In this document: positions 39,545-48,002 of the stretch, piece by piece
Layout of the letters: each line of letters starts with the position of its first letter
How positions within the stretch are numbered: the stretch's first letter is position 1
Assembly: GCA_026004875.1 (NCBI GenBank)
Contig: BPJZ01000013.1
Location: 1-64,000, forward strand
DNA from: Candidatus Poribacteria bacterium
GTDB lineage: Bacteria; Poribacteria; WGA-4E; GCA-2687025
DNA length: 64,000 nucleotides
Direction: 5' to 3'
Program-made: the position numbers and the translations under genes
The notes under the pieces: model-generated
Told to the model about the DNA's origin: nothing
Databases searched by the model: none
The model's input: the letters and a program-made list of their open reading frames with translations, nothing else

Positions 39545-40642
39545 TTAGCGGAGGTAGCGGGCCGGATCAACGGCTCGGTCGTTGATCCGGATCTCAAAGT
39601 GGAGGTGGGGACCGGTGGAGTAGCCGGTCGAGCCGGTGTAGCCGAGGGTCGCCCCTTGTCGTACCCGTTGGCCGCGACGGACAACGATCCGCTGAAGATG
39701 GGCGTAACGAGTCGTGACGCCTCCCCCGTGGTCGATGACGACCAGATTTCCGTATCCGCCCAGTCGGCCGGCGTAGATCACGCGGCCGGAGCGAGCCGCG
39801 ACGACCCGCGCCCCGGCGCCGGAGGCAAAGTCTATTCCCTGGTGCATCGTCCGCCGACCGCTGATCGGATGGGTGCGCATCCCAAACGGCGAGGAGACGC
39901 GTCCAGAGACGGGCCGGATAAACCGCTCCGGCTGAGCGCTAGAGCCTGGCAGCACGCGCGGAATCTGGGCGTTGGGAAGAAACAGCTCCTGTCCGACCCA
40001 GATGCGGTTGGGGTTCTCGATCCCGTTTGTCTCCTGAATCGTCTTGATCGGGACCCGGTATCGAAGGGCGATGTCTTCCAAGGTGTCGTGCCGCTGGACG
40101 ACGTAGAGCACCCCCTTCCGGTCAGGAATGCGGAGCGTGGCTCCAGGCGTTAGGCGACGGGGGTCGCGGATGCCGTTCACGGTCAACAGGGTGTACCAGT
40201 CTAGGCCGAACTGACGAGCGATTGCGTCCAGCGTGTCCCCACGCTTGACCGTGTAGTTGGTGTAGCGCACCCGGACCCGGGAAGGGACGGGTTGGGGGCT
40301 CTGCCCCTCCTCCGGTTCCAGCGCCGGGACGGGGTCATCTGCCCCCTCAGCGGGCGGGGCGATCTCCTCTTCAGGGCGGCCGTCCAGGTCCGGCGGAAGG
40401 TCGATGAAGTCGTCAATGGAGTACCCTTCTGGACCGCCCAGGGGAAGGGTCGCGTCGGCAAAGCTCCGCGCGCTCCCCGAGGGCGCTCGAAGCGCCGCAA
40501 ACAGAAAGAGCGATCCGAGCACCCCTGCGACAAAAAGAAGTGGCATCCAGTGGGAGCGGGTCCGAGGCTGCAAACACCTTGAGGGCCGGGAGCCCTCGAC
40601 CAGGCGATCCCACTTGGAGTAAGAAGGCCGATTTTTTCGCAC
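39545..40642 (-). CDS. LysM-LysM-M23 cell-wall peptidase/activator
   Basis: 365 residues. One membrane anchor (34-51, PLLFVAGVLGSLFLFAALRA), an acidic/proline linker, LysM 1 (about 129-173, YTVKRGDTLDAIARQFGLDW), LysM 2 (about 179-223, YVVQRHDTLEDIALRYRVPI) and a C-terminal M23 domain. The M23 zinc ligands are present: H267 and D271 (MHQGIDFASG) and H348 in GPHLHFEIR with H346. It could therefore cleave peptidoglycan cross-links, unlike the degenerate EnvC/NlpD type. It is bound to the inner membrane facing the periplasm. It is a separate unit 108 bp upstream of the lipoprotein gene. Confidence 0.92.
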   Translation of the reverse strand: MRKNRPSYSKWDRLVEGSRPSRCLQPRTRSHWMPLLFVAGVLGSLFLFAALRAPSGSARSFADATLPLGGPEGYSIDDFIDLPPDLDGRPEEEIAPPAEGADDPVPALEPEEGQSPQPVPSRVRVRYTNYTVKRGDTLDAIARQFGLDWYTLLTVNGIRDPRRLTPGATLRIPDRKGVLYVVQRHDTLEDIALRYRVPIKTIQETNGIENPNRIWVGQELFLPNAQIPRVLPGSSAQPERFIRPVSGRVSSPFGMRTHPISGRRTMHQGIDFASGAGARVVAARSGRVIYAGRLGGYGNLVVIDHGGGVTTRYAHLQRIVVRRGQRVRQGATLGYTGSTGYSTGPHLHFEIRINDRAVDPARYLR

Positions 40643-40684
40643 CAGCGTGCCTTTCTGGGCCTGGAGTCCAGCTCGCTTGAAAGG

Positions 40685-41545
40685 TTACGCGCTGGAGGAC
40701 TTCTCCGTTTCGGTGGGGTCTGGCCCAAGGTTCCAGCCCCCGTCGAGGACCTCGATTCGGCCCGTCTTGTAGTGGGCGCGGGGATGGCTGAGCACCAGCG
40801 CTTCAAAGACCACCGCGTCCACATGCGCGAACTTAGTGACCGGTAGTTGCCCGGCGCGAAGCTGCTCCTCTTTGCGTCCGATGGTGGCCAGACCCATGCC
40901 GGCGTAGACGACTCCAACGGCGATGACGTTCACGTTGATGTCGTCCCGCCGGAGCCGACGGGCCAGCTCCTGGAGCCCCTGTTCCAGCTTTCGCTTGGAG
41001 GCGGCGTAGTAGCGCAGATATTCGGAGGGGTACTCTTTCCATTCGGTGACGTAGGAAGAAATGCCTAGGATCGCCCCACGGGTGGGCCAGAGCGGGGAGA
41101 AGGACTCATTTCGGCGGAGAAGCGTAGCTGCTTCTTCTGAGAAGGCCAGTGGCGCATCGGCGTTGATCCGTTCCTGCTCGGCGATTCGCTCGGGGGTGAG
41201 GTCGGTCCTGTAACAGACACCAGCGTTGTTGATCAGCACGTCCAGCCGTCCGAAGGCCTCCTCGGTCCGCTCCAGAACTCGCCTTCGATCTCCTGGATCG
41301 GTGAGGTCGGCTCGGAGGAGCAGCAGCCGTTTCTCCTCCATTGCTTGGGCGTGATCCCGTCGGAGGAGCGCCTCAGCCTGTTGCGACTCCTCCGAGACTC
41401 CCCGGTGGAACACCACGACACGCGCTCCGGCGCCCAGAAAGCCGTCGGTCAGCGCTCGGCCGATCCCTCGGACGCCGCCAGAGATCAACACGACGCGTCC
41501 CGAATGCCGGATCTCCGGCTCTGGAGGAAGCCAAACTCCCTGCAC
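40685..41545 (-). CDS. Short-chain dehydrogenase/reductase (SDR)
   Basis: About 286 residues. The nucleotide loop is GRVVLISGGVRGIGRALTDG, then VLINNAGVCYRTD, and the active site has Ser in GAILGISSYVTEW and Tyr/Lys in YYAASKRKLEQGL. A proline-rich N-terminal tail of 15 residues precedes the Rossmann strand. GTG 41545 is chosen because AAAGGAG lies 9 bases upstream. It is divergent from the MDR dehydrogenase gene at 41683 across 137 bp. The substrate is unknown; a sugar or polyol is plausible given that neighbour. Confidence 0.87.
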   Translation of the reverse strand: MQGVWLPPEPEIRHSGRVVLISGGVRGIGRALTDGFLGAGARVVVFHRGVSEESQQAEALLRRDHAQAMEEKRLLLLRADLTDPGDRRRVLERTEEAFGRLDVLINNAGVCYRTDLTPERIAEQERINADAPLAFSEEAATLLRRNESFSPLWPTRGAILGISSYVTEWKEYPSEYLRYYAASKRKLEQGLQELARRLRRDDINVNVIAVGVVYAGMGLATIGRKEEQLRAGQLPVTKFAHVDAVVFEALVLSHPRAHYKTGRIEVLDGGWNLGPDPTETEKSSSA

Positions 41546-41682
41546 GGTTGCTTGCTCCTTTCTTCTCCGCTGGCTCGCTGGAACCGTACCACGGAATCGG
41601 AGCCCCCGCAAATCGCGGTTGCTTCGGAGGAGCCTCTCTTCTTATGCTTCTTCTAGAAGCCAACGGTGCCAGGGAGAGAGTG

Positions 41683-42711
41683 ATGCCGATCTACGGAGCT
41701 TACTACGCGGGAAGTCGAACGGTGTACGTGGACCGGAGCGATCCCATTCCGCCGGGGCCTGGGGAGGTGCGGCTCCAGGTGGCCTACTGCGGCGTCTGCG
41801 GAACCGACCTCCACGTCTACCAAGGCCATATGGATCGGCGGATCGCCGCGCCCCAGGTGATCGGCCACGAGATGGCGGGGACCGTCGTCGAGGTCGGACC
41901 GGACGTCTCGGGCTGGGAGCCTGGAGATCGGGTTGTGGTTCGGCCGGTGGATCCTTGCGACAACTGTCCGGCTTGCCGCGCAGGGCATCGCCACCTTTGC
42001 CACCGGCTTAAGGTGCTGGGGATCGACACGCCGGGAGCTTTTCAGGGCTCCTGGACCGTTCCGGCGCATACGCTCCATCGGCTGCCGGAGGGGCTTTCGC
42101 TCGAGGAGGCGGCCCTCGTAGAGCCGGTTGCGGTGGCCTGTCACGACGTTCGGCTGGCCGCGGTGGCTCCAGGGGAGACGGTCGTCGTTATCGGCGGAGG
42201 ACCCATCGGGGCGCTGAACGCCCTGGTGGCCCGACACGTCGGGGGGAACGTCCTGGTTGCTGAGATCAACCCGTATCGGCTTCGGCTGCTCCGCTCTTTA
42301 GGCTTGGAGGCGGTGGACCCGCGTCAGGTCGACCTGACGGAGTTGGTGCAGGAGCGCACCGCAGGGGCCGGCGCCGATGTGGTCTTTGAGGTCTCCGGCT
42401 CGGCCGCTGGAGCGCGCTTAATGACCGAACTCCCGCGCGTCCGGGGACGGATGATCGTCGTGGCGATCTTCTCGGAACCGCCCTCGGTGGACCTGTTCCG
42501 AGTCTTCTGGCGGGAGCTTCAGCTTCGCGGGACGCGACTTTATGAGCCGGAGGATTTCGAACAAGCGATCCAGCTGCTGGCGGAGCGGGCGCTGCCCGTT
42601 CAGGAGCTGATCACCGATCGGCGGCCCCTGTCGGCGCTTCCTCAGGTCTTTGAGGAGCTCACCGCCGGGGCCGACGCGATGAAGGTGCTGATTGACGTTC
42701 AGCAGGTCTGA
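41683..42711 (+). CDS. Zinc-dependent MDR alcohol/polyol dehydrogenase
   Basis: 342 residues, complete. Catalytic zinc ligands: C39 in AYCGVCGTDLH and H62-E63 in GHEMAG. The structural-zinc loop is full: C92, C95, C98 and C106 in DPCDNCPACRAGHRHLC. NAD-binding motif VVVIGGGPIGALNALVARHV, then VADVVFEVSGS-like GADVVFEVSGSAAGA. It resembles sorbitol/threonine/2,3-butanediol dehydrogenases; which substrate is not decided. ATG 41683 has AGGGAGAGAG upstream. Both genes of the divergent pair (SDR and MDR) are oxidoreductases. Confidence 0.92.
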   Translation: MPIYGAYYAGSRTVYVDRSDPIPPGPGEVRLQVAYCGVCGTDLHVYQGHMDRRIAAPQVIGHEMAGTVVEVGPDVSGWEPGDRVVVRPVDPCDNCPACRAGHRHLCHRLKVLGIDTPGAFQGSWTVPAHTLHRLPEGLSLEEAALVEPVAVACHDVRLAAVAPGETVVVIGGGPIGALNALVARHVGGNVLVAEINPYRLRLLRSLGLEAVDPRQVDLTELVQERTAGAGADVVFEVSGSAAGARLMTELPRVRGRMIVVAIFSEPPSVDLFRVFWRELQLRGTRLYEPEDFEQAIQLLAERALPVQELITDRRPLSALPQVFEELTAGADAMKVLIDVQQV

Positions 42712-42722
42712 GCTCGCTGGAA

Positions 42723-42751
42723 GGCGAGCGCCTCTCCCTGGGCGCCTCGCC
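42723..42751 (+). terminator. GC-rich hairpin after the MDR gene
   Basis: GGCGAGCGCC pairs with GGCGCCTCGCC (one bulge) around TCTCCCTG, 11 bases after the stop. No T tract follows. It may partly end the MDR transcript or separate it from the next gene. Confidence 0.35.
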
Positions 42752-42786
42752 GGAGCGGAGGTCGTTCCAGGGAGGAAGGGGAGCGG

Positions 42787-43488
42787 ATGCCAATCGAGGC
42801 AAGGGTCCTCCTTCGCGCAGCTCAAGAGCGCGCCGAACAGGAGCTGCTTCCTCTGCTCCGACGACCGGTGCCCGAGTGGACGCCGGCGCGGTTGGGAGGG
42901 TGGCGCAACCGGCTCCTGGCGGTGGCCTATCTCTTGGAAGAGGCCGATTCGGAGCTGGCCCAGGAGGCGTTCCGGATCGTGGAGCTCAGCGGTCGGCTCT
43001 GGCGACTGGTCGAGGAGCACCACGACGCACTCGAAGAGATCGAAGACTACCGTCGGGCTCGCATGCTGGACGCCGAATCGGAGCTGATTACCTGGGGCGA
43101 GGAGTTCTTCTCTGGAGAGGACGTCACCGTCACCGCCTTTCTCGCCAACATGGTCAGCTTCTTCCTCGGTTGGCAATCAAACACCATCTGGGTTCAGGCG
43201 GGAGAGAAGTCCCATCGGTCCGCCGTTCGGAGCTATCTCCCGGAGATTCAGGAGCAGCTCTGGGAGTTCATGGTGTTGGTTCTGGAAGACGCTCAGGCGG
43301 AGCGCACGCCGGCGGCCGTGCAAGAGCTAGCCCGGCGCACCGAAGCGCTCACGGCATGGATTGATCGGGCGCAGCTTTCGACGACGGCGCAAGTGGGTTT
43401 TCTGGCGTTGCTGTACTCCCTCCTGATCCGAATGCGCATGGGGCGACTCGTCCTTCGTCTCGCCGAGCGGGTTCCTTTGGAAGAGTGA
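42787..43488 (+). CDS. Helical protein of unknown function
   Basis: 233 residues, almost all predicted helix: ARVLLRAAQERAEQELLPLL, WRNRLLAVAYLLEEADSELA, RIVELSGRLWRLVEEHHDAL. A hydrophobic stretch VTAFLANMVSFFLGWQSNTI and a C-terminal one VGFLALLYSLLIRMRMGRLV could be buried or membrane-associated. I do not recognise a family. ATG 42787 is preceded by GGAGGAAGGGGA. Its stop overlaps the following methyltransferase-like gene by GTGA (43485-43488), so the two are coupled. Confidence 0.75.
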   Translation: MPIEARVLLRAAQERAEQELLPLLRRPVPEWTPARLGGWRNRLLAVAYLLEEADSELAQEAFRIVELSGRLWRLVEEHHDALEEIEDYRRARMLDAESELITWGEEFFSGEDVTVTAFLANMVSFFLGWQSNTIWVQAGEKSHRSAVRSYLPEIQEQLWEFMVLVLEDAQAERTPAAVQELARRTEALTAWIDRAQLSTTAQVGFLALLYSLLIRMRMGRLVLRLAERVPLEE

Positions 43489-43969
43489 ACCGAGTCGGGA
43501 AGCAGAACCGAGGCCATCCTCTTCGGCCCTTCCTAGCGGCAACTGGTGTGGCGGTGCTAGCGGCCAGTTGGACGGCGCTCCTGCGGGGGGTGGGCTTCTC
43601 GCCGGTAGTGGGTCTCCCAAGGGGGGCTGCGGGCGGTAGGAGGCGTCGGGACGGCAGGAGCGGTTGGACTCGCCCTTTGGTCGCTGAGAACGCTGGGCGT
43701 CCGCCAAGCTGTAGGAGCGGTGGATCGGCTGGTCACAAGCGGTCCTTATCGCTGGGTTCGCCATCCGCTGTATACGGCGGTCTGCATGGGGGTTGTTCTC
43801 CTTAGGGCTGGTGGGGGGCTGGGTGCCCCTGTTTTTGACCGGGCTTTGTTGGTGTCTGGTCGTCGCCGTTCAGGCCCGTCGAGAGGAGGCGGAACTGCTA
43901 GCCCGGTTTGGGGAGGAGTATCGCGCCTATCAGCGCCGGACGGGACGGTTCTTGCCTCCGTTAGGCTAA
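43485..43969 (+). CDS. Isoprenylcysteine carboxyl methyltransferase-like (ICMT/PEMT) membrane methyltransferase, frameshifted
   Basis: Small integral-membrane methyltransferase of about 160 residues. The family core is clear: LVTSGPYRWVRHPLYTAVCM, then after a shift near 43800 the C-terminal SAM-binding part EEAELLARFGEEYRAYQRR with TGRFLPPLG. The N-terminal helices (FLAATGVAVLAASWTALLRG) are in one frame, with a further shift near 43610. Members methylate small carboxyl, phospholipid or isoprenoid groups. Start GTG 43485 overlaps the preceding stop. Confidence 0.8.
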
Positions 43970-44080
43970 TCCCTTTTCCTCTTCCCTCCGTCTTCTGTTG
44001 TCGGGAGGTGGCCGCCGTTTCCGATACTGGTACCGGACGGCGACAACGAGACGGAGGCTTCAACGTTCAGGAGAGGAGCC

Positions 44081-44498
44081 ATGGAGGGCATCTGGAGCGC
44101 GCTTCGTCGGATGGGGTGGGGCGCGCTAGGGGGGACTGATCTCCGGTCTGCTGCTTGGAGGTGTGGCCTATCTGATTGTCTGGCCTGTTGTGGGGCTGGT
44201 GCAGGGGCAGGGCCTGGGAGAGATTGTCGAGGGGCTCGCCTGGGCCTTTGTGTTTGCTGGCGCGTTGGCCTCGATCACCTTTCCTGCCGGCCTTCTGATT
44301 GGGTTGATCGCCGGTTGGTTCTCTCCGATGGTCGAGCGGGTTGCCGCCGTTCTGATTGGGGGGCTGATGGCGGTTGCCGCCGTTCCTCAGATCTGGGACC
44401 TGGAGAAGAATCGGCTCTTGCCGGCAATGGCGGTGCTTCTCTCTGCTCTCTGCGGTTACTGGATCAACGGATGGGTGTTAAGGCGCACTGGAGGGTAG
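44081..44498 (+). CDS. Small multi-pass membrane protein, one frameshift
   Basis: About 138 residues with four hydrophobic helices: LISGLLLGGVAYLIVWPVVG, GLAWAFVFAGALASITFPAG, VAAVLIGGLMAVAAVPQIWD and LLPAMAVLLSALCGYWING. The first 18 residues (MEGIWSALRRMGWGALGG) lie in another frame; one base out of the G run at 44130-44135 joins them. RBS GAGAGGAGCC precedes ATG 44081. The family is not recognised. It is immediately upstream (3 bp) of the GT39-like gene. Confidence 0.65.
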
Positions 44499-44501
44499 TC
44501 G

Positions 44502-46043
44502 TTGAGGCGCTGGGGGTCGCTTAAGCGGCTCCGTTTTGTCCTTCTTTCTGGTCTCCGGTGGACCTTTCGGCTCCCTGCGGGTTGGATCGTCCTTGCGTGG
44601 ACGCTTTACCGGCTAGGAGTGCTCGTTGCGATCCCTGGCGCGCTCGATCCGAGGGAGCGGATCGTCGCCCAGGAGGCGCTTCGTTGGGCGCAGGGCGCGC
44701 CGCTGACGGTCTTTCATTGGCCCGGCGTCCCGTGGGTCTGGACGCTTCGGATGGCTTCTCGGTTCTTAGGCTTCTTGACGCCGGAGCCGATCGCCTATTT
44801 AGGACGTCTCCTGGCGACGCTTTCTGGAAGCGGGGCCCTGCTTGCTCTGATGGCCCTGGGCAGGAGGTGGGGTCTGGAGCGCTTGCGATGGGCGCTTTTG
44901 GTCGTTGCTGTTTCGCCTGCCTTCTCTGCCGGAGAGGCCAATTTGGCCCTGGTGGACCTTCCGGCGCTGTGCCTTGGCCTCCTTGGGCTGTTGGCGGCGT
45001 CCGATCGAAAGGCATTTCTTGCCGGCTTGTTGCTAGGGCTGGCTGGAGCGGTGAAGCTTCCCAGCCTTGCGCTGCTGGCGCCGGCGCTTCTGCTGGTGGG
45101 CGCTGGCCCTTCGCGGATCGGGCTGCTCTTGCTGGGGACCGGCGGAGGATTCCTTCTCGGATTCCCGCAAATCGTTCGTCCGGGGGCGCTGGAAGGCCTC
45201 GCCTATGAGCTTGGGCACTATCGAAAGGGGCATTTCGGCCTCTTCTCAACCGCCGAGGAGTCCGGTTTCGCGTCGTTGTTATCGCCGTTGCTTCGTCATC
45301 TTCAGGCCGCGGCGTGGGGGTTGGGATTTTTAGGTCCTCTGGTGCTCCTGCTTGCGCTCCGGCGCCGTGGGGAGACGTTCCGGCAAGAGGAGGCGCTGCT
45401 GGCATGGCTGTTTGTCGCCTTGGCCCCGATTTTGGTTCAGCGGTTTAGCTTTCCGCGCCATTGGCTGCTCTCCTTGCCGCCGCTAGCGCTCCTGGCCGCC
45501 CGTCGAGTTCCGTGGCCACTGCTGGCCGTTGCGTCGGTCTGGAGCTTGGCGACGACGCTGGCGCTCAACGGGATCGCCGTTCAGCCGGGGACCGTTCAGC
45601 AAGCGGAGGCCGATCTAGCCGCGCTACGTCGGGATCGGCCTGAGGTGGTCCTCTCGTACGGTCCGCGGCCACCGGTCTTTGAGTGGCTCTATCCGCCAAC
45701 GGTGATCCGGCATGGGGTGCCCAGCCCGCCAGCTCCGGCGGAGTGGGTGGTCGTCGCGAAGCTAGAACGAGAGGTTCAGCGCCGGATCGCGGAACGGCCG
45801 GGGCAGTACCGCGAAGAGGACTTCTTCCCCCTGAGTCGGGAGCGGTTTACCACGGGAAGCTATTTCCAGACGCTGGAAAGGGAGGCCGTCCTGGAACGTC
45901 GCTATCGGGCGATGCTGCCCGCTTGGGTCTGTGCGGTGGCCTTTCTGGGTTGCTCACCCCCTTTTCCCCTGAACGCTCTTCACCATCCTGAGCTGGAGCT
46001 TTATCGGGTGTTGAGCGGCGAAACCGCTCACTCGGTGCGTTGA
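44502..46043 (+). CDS. Polytopic membrane protein, GT39/PMT-like glycosyltransferase
   Basis: 513 residues with about 10 membrane helices. After the first helix there is a conserved-type acidic loop (PGALDPRERIVAQEALRWAQ). The layout then follows GT-C mannosyl/arabinosyl transferases: ALLALMALGRRWGLERLRWA, GLLLGLAGAVKLPSLALLAP, LLLLGTGGGFLLGFPQIVRP, FVALAPILVQRFSFPRHWLL, and a soluble C-terminal part. In this superfamily an acidic residue in the first extracytoplasmic loop is catalytic; Asp/Glu in DPRERIV are candidates. The donor would be a polyprenyl-phosphate sugar. TTG is taken as start. Assignment to GT39-like is by architecture, not by a decisive motif. Confidence 0.7.
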   Translation: MRRWGSLKRLRFVLLSGLRWTFRLPAGWIVLAWTLYRLGVLVAIPGALDPRERIVAQEALRWAQGAPLTVFHWPGVPWVWTLRMASRFLGFLTPEPIAYLGRLLATLSGSGALLALMALGRRWGLERLRWALLVVAVSPAFSAGEANLALVDLPALCLGLLGLLAASDRKAFLAGLLLGLAGAVKLPSLALLAPALLLVGAGPSRIGLLLLGTGGGFLLGFPQIVRPGALEGLAYELGHYRKGHFGLFSTAEESGFASLLSPLLRHLQAAAWGLGFLGPLVLLLALRRRGETFRQEEALLAWLFVALAPILVQRFSFPRHWLLSLPPLALLAARRVPWPLLAVASVWSLATTLALNGIAVQPGTVQQAEADLAALRRDRPEVVLSYGPRPPVFEWLYPPTVIRHGVPSPPAPAEWVVVAKLEREVQRRIAERPGQYREEDFFPLSRERFTTGSYFQTLEREAVLERRYRAMLPAWVCAVAFLGCSPPFPLNALHHPELELYRVLSGETAHSVR

Positions 46044-46162
46044 CGAAGCATCGGCTCCCCCTCCCCTCTGGGAGAGGGCGCGGCTCGATGGCGGTTCGAT
46101 CGCGAATCTGCGGCAGGGGGAAAGGGGTTCGAGGTGCGTTTTTCCGAAGGTTTCCCCGTTTC

Positions 46163-46849
46163 TCAGACGGGACGAGACGCCCCTTCGCGTCGGTAGTGGA
46201 GGAAGAGTTCGCCCTCCTCCCAGCGAAGGGAGACCAGGTGGAACCGCCGGATCTGAGCGAAGGGAAGTCCGGGTCCGTCTACGGGGGTAGGGACTTCACG
46301 GCCGCCGATCAGCACCGGGGAGAGCGTCGCGTAGACCTCATCGACGCGGTCGGCTGCCAAGAAGGCGAAGTTCACCGTTCCTCCGCCTTCGACCAGCAAC
46401 CGTTGGACGCCGTACCGCTCTGCGAGCAGGTTCAGGGCGGTCTCCAGGTCCACCCGACCGCTGGAGCCGCACTGGTGCACCTCCGCGACGGTTTGGAGGG
46501 CCTGGAACCGTTCTGGAGGGACGGCGTCGCTGGTCAGGACCACCGCTGGGCTTTGGTGGCCAAAAAAGAGCCGCGCCTTTGGCGAGACGCTCCCCCGTCC
46601 GCTGAGGACGACGCGGATCGGCGTCGGCGGGCGGCCCGAGCTCCGACGCGCCTCTTGGAGCGGTCGCGGCAGCCGAAACGGAGGGTCGTCGGCGGCCACC
46701 GTTCCGGCGCCCAGCAGCACCGCATCCGCTTCAGCTCGCAGCCGCTGGAGATGGCGGCGATCGGCGGAAGAGGTAAAGCGAGGACCGGCGCCGTCCACGG
46801 TGCTCAGCTTGCCGTCCAGGCTCATGGCGTATACCAGAGCAATGATCAT
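46163..46849 (-). CDS. RibD C-terminal-type reductase (riboflavin pathway)
   Basis: 228 residues, a stand-alone dihydrofolate-reductase-like domain as found at the C-terminus of RibD. It starts MIIALVYAMSLDGKLSTVDG and has DAVLLGAGTVAADDPPFRLP, RVVLSGRGSVSPKARLF and the NADPH motif LLVEGGGTVNFAFLAADRVD, ending WEEGELFLHYRREG. It should reduce the ribosylamino-pyrimidine intermediate of riboflavin synthesis; archaea use such stand-alone enzymes. No deaminase domain or other rib gene is in the window. The start overlaps the upstream gene's stop by ATGA. Confidence 0.88.
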   Translation of the reverse strand: MIIALVYAMSLDGKLSTVDGAGPRFTSSADRRHLQRLRAEADAVLLGAGTVAADDPPFRLPRPLQEARRSSGRPPTPIRVVLSGRGSVSPKARLFFGHQSPAVVLTSDAVPPERFQALQTVAEVHQCGSSGRVDLETALNLLAERYGVQRLLVEGGGTVNFAFLAADRVDEVYATLSPVLIGGREVPTPVDGPGLPFAQIRRFHLVSLRWEEGELFLHYRREGASRPV

Positions 46850-47217
46850 TCGATCGGCTCCCAGACGCAGCGCAACCGGTCCCCGGCGACGATCATCGCC
46901 CGGAAGATCGCCTCAGGGTGGCCGTCCCAGAGGAAGATCAACCGCTCCCCGCCCGGCTCCAGGAGCTGGCGTTTGATCAGCCGCTCCAACTCCTCCAGTC
47001 CCCCGATCTCTCGGCGAATCTGCCCCGGAACCGTCTCTTCCAGCCAGATGTACCGAACCCCTCTGGCCGTCCGGTGTGCCTGAAGCCGGATGAAGACCCG
47101 CCCGTCCACCTCCCAGCGGAGGATGACTTCGCCTCGCTCCCCCACCTTGAGCCGGAGGAGGATCCGACGCTCCAGCTCTTGCAGCCCTTCAACCGGAGGT
47201 TCGGACCTCGTGGCCAT
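46846..47217 (-). CDS. Conserved-looking protein of unknown function
   Basis: 123 residues. Alternating strands and helices: LQELERRILLRLKVGERGEV, GRVFIRLQAHRTARGVRYIW, ELERLIKRQLLEPGGERLIF, FRAMIVAGDRLRCVWEPIE. The same 'LEELERxI/LxRxLL' helix appears twice, suggesting an internal repeat. The gene overlaps rlmB by 29 bases and ribD-like by 4, so it is translated from the same message. No family recognised; a small RNA- or nucleotide-related role is only a guess from its neighbours. Confidence 0.65.
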   Translation of the reverse strand: MATRSEPPVEGLQELERRILLRLKVGERGEVILRWEVDGRVFIRLQAHRTARGVRYIWLEETVPGQIRREIGGLEELERLIKRQLLEPGGERLIFLWDGHPEAIFRAMIVAGDRLRCVWEPIE

Positions 47218-47992
47218 GACCTCCCTGCTCCTCCCAAAAGCGTCGAACGGCGAACAGGAGAATTCCCGTTGCGACAGAGACGTTCAACGATTCGATCGTT
47301 CCGTACAGCGGGATGTGGACGAACTGATCGCATCGTTCTCTGACCAGTCGCCGCAGCCCACGCCCTTCGCTCCCAACCACCAGGGCCGTCTTGGGAGGGT
47401 ACTCCACTCGGTGGTAGGGAAGGACGTGCTCGCCTGTGCGGGATTCCGCACCGAAGACCCAGTAGCCGATCTCCTGCAGCCGTTCGATCGCTCGGGCGAG
47501 GTTGGGCACCCGGAGGTACGGGAGGTGCTCCGCCGCGCCGGCGGCGGCCTTCAGGACGGCGGGGGTCAGGTCGGGCGCTCCGTGCCGCGGGGCGATGACG
47601 GCTAGTGCCCCTGCGGCCTCTGCTGAGCGAAGGATCGCCCCGACATTGTGCGGGTCCTGAACTTGGTCCAGGAGGACGATCAGCCCAAAAGAGAGGCTCT
47701 CCGCCTGACGAAGCAGCTCCTCCCAGGAGCCCACCGGAGCGGCGATCACCTCGGCGACCACCCCTTGATGGGGAACGGGTCCCGCCATCCGGTCCAGGAC
47801 CTCCCGCTCGACCACCTGAATCGGGACGCCGTCCGCTTGGGCTCGGGCTTCCAGCTCCTCCTGGCCTTTCCACCGGATTCCTGAGGCGATGAGGATCCGC
47901 CGGACCGTCCCCTTTCCGGCGCGGAGGGCTTCCAGTACCGGATTTCGTCCGACCACCACTCGGACAGCGTGGGGGCTCTCCCGACGGTTCAT
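47189..47992 (-). CDS. rlmB: 23S rRNA 2'-O-methyltransferase RlmB-type
   Basis: 267 residues. N-terminal L30e-like substrate domain (VVVGRNPVLEALRAGKGTVR) and SPOUT catalytic domain: IVLLDQVQDPHNVGAILRSA, TALVVGSEGRGLRRLVRERC and IPLYGTIESLNVSVATGILL. RlmB methylates the ribose of G2251 in 23S rRNA. ATG 47992 is chosen over 48049 because the upstream in-frame part overlaps the GH116 gene and GGGAGGAG lies 13 bases before ATG 47992. A second SPOUT enzyme of this class is at 18156. Confidence 0.92.
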   Translation of the reverse strand: MNRRESPHAVRVVVGRNPVLEALRAGKGTVRRILIASGIRWKGQEELEARAQADGVPIQVVEREVLDRMAGPVPHQGVVAEVIAAPVGSWEELLRQAESLSFGLIVLLDQVQDPHNVGAILRSAEAAGALAVIAPRHGAPDLTPAVLKAAAGAAEHLPYLRVPNLARAIERLQEIGYWVFGAESRTGEHVLPYHRVEYPPKTALVVGSEGRGLRRLVRERCDQFVHIPLYGTIESLNVSVATGILLFAVRRFWEEQGGHGHEVRTSG

Positions 47993-48002
47993 CGGGTTTG
48001 GC

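Noticed and set aside
46044..46162. CCCTCCCCTCTGGGAGAGGG inverted repeat as a transposon end or tRNA
   Set aside because: A short imperfect hairpin with no partner copy, no transposase and no cloverleaf; at most a weak terminator between convergent genes.
46040..47083. 347-codon open frame on the plus strand after the GT39-like gene
   Set aside because: It runs antisense through the RibD-type reductase and its neighbour, both of which have better coding evidence.
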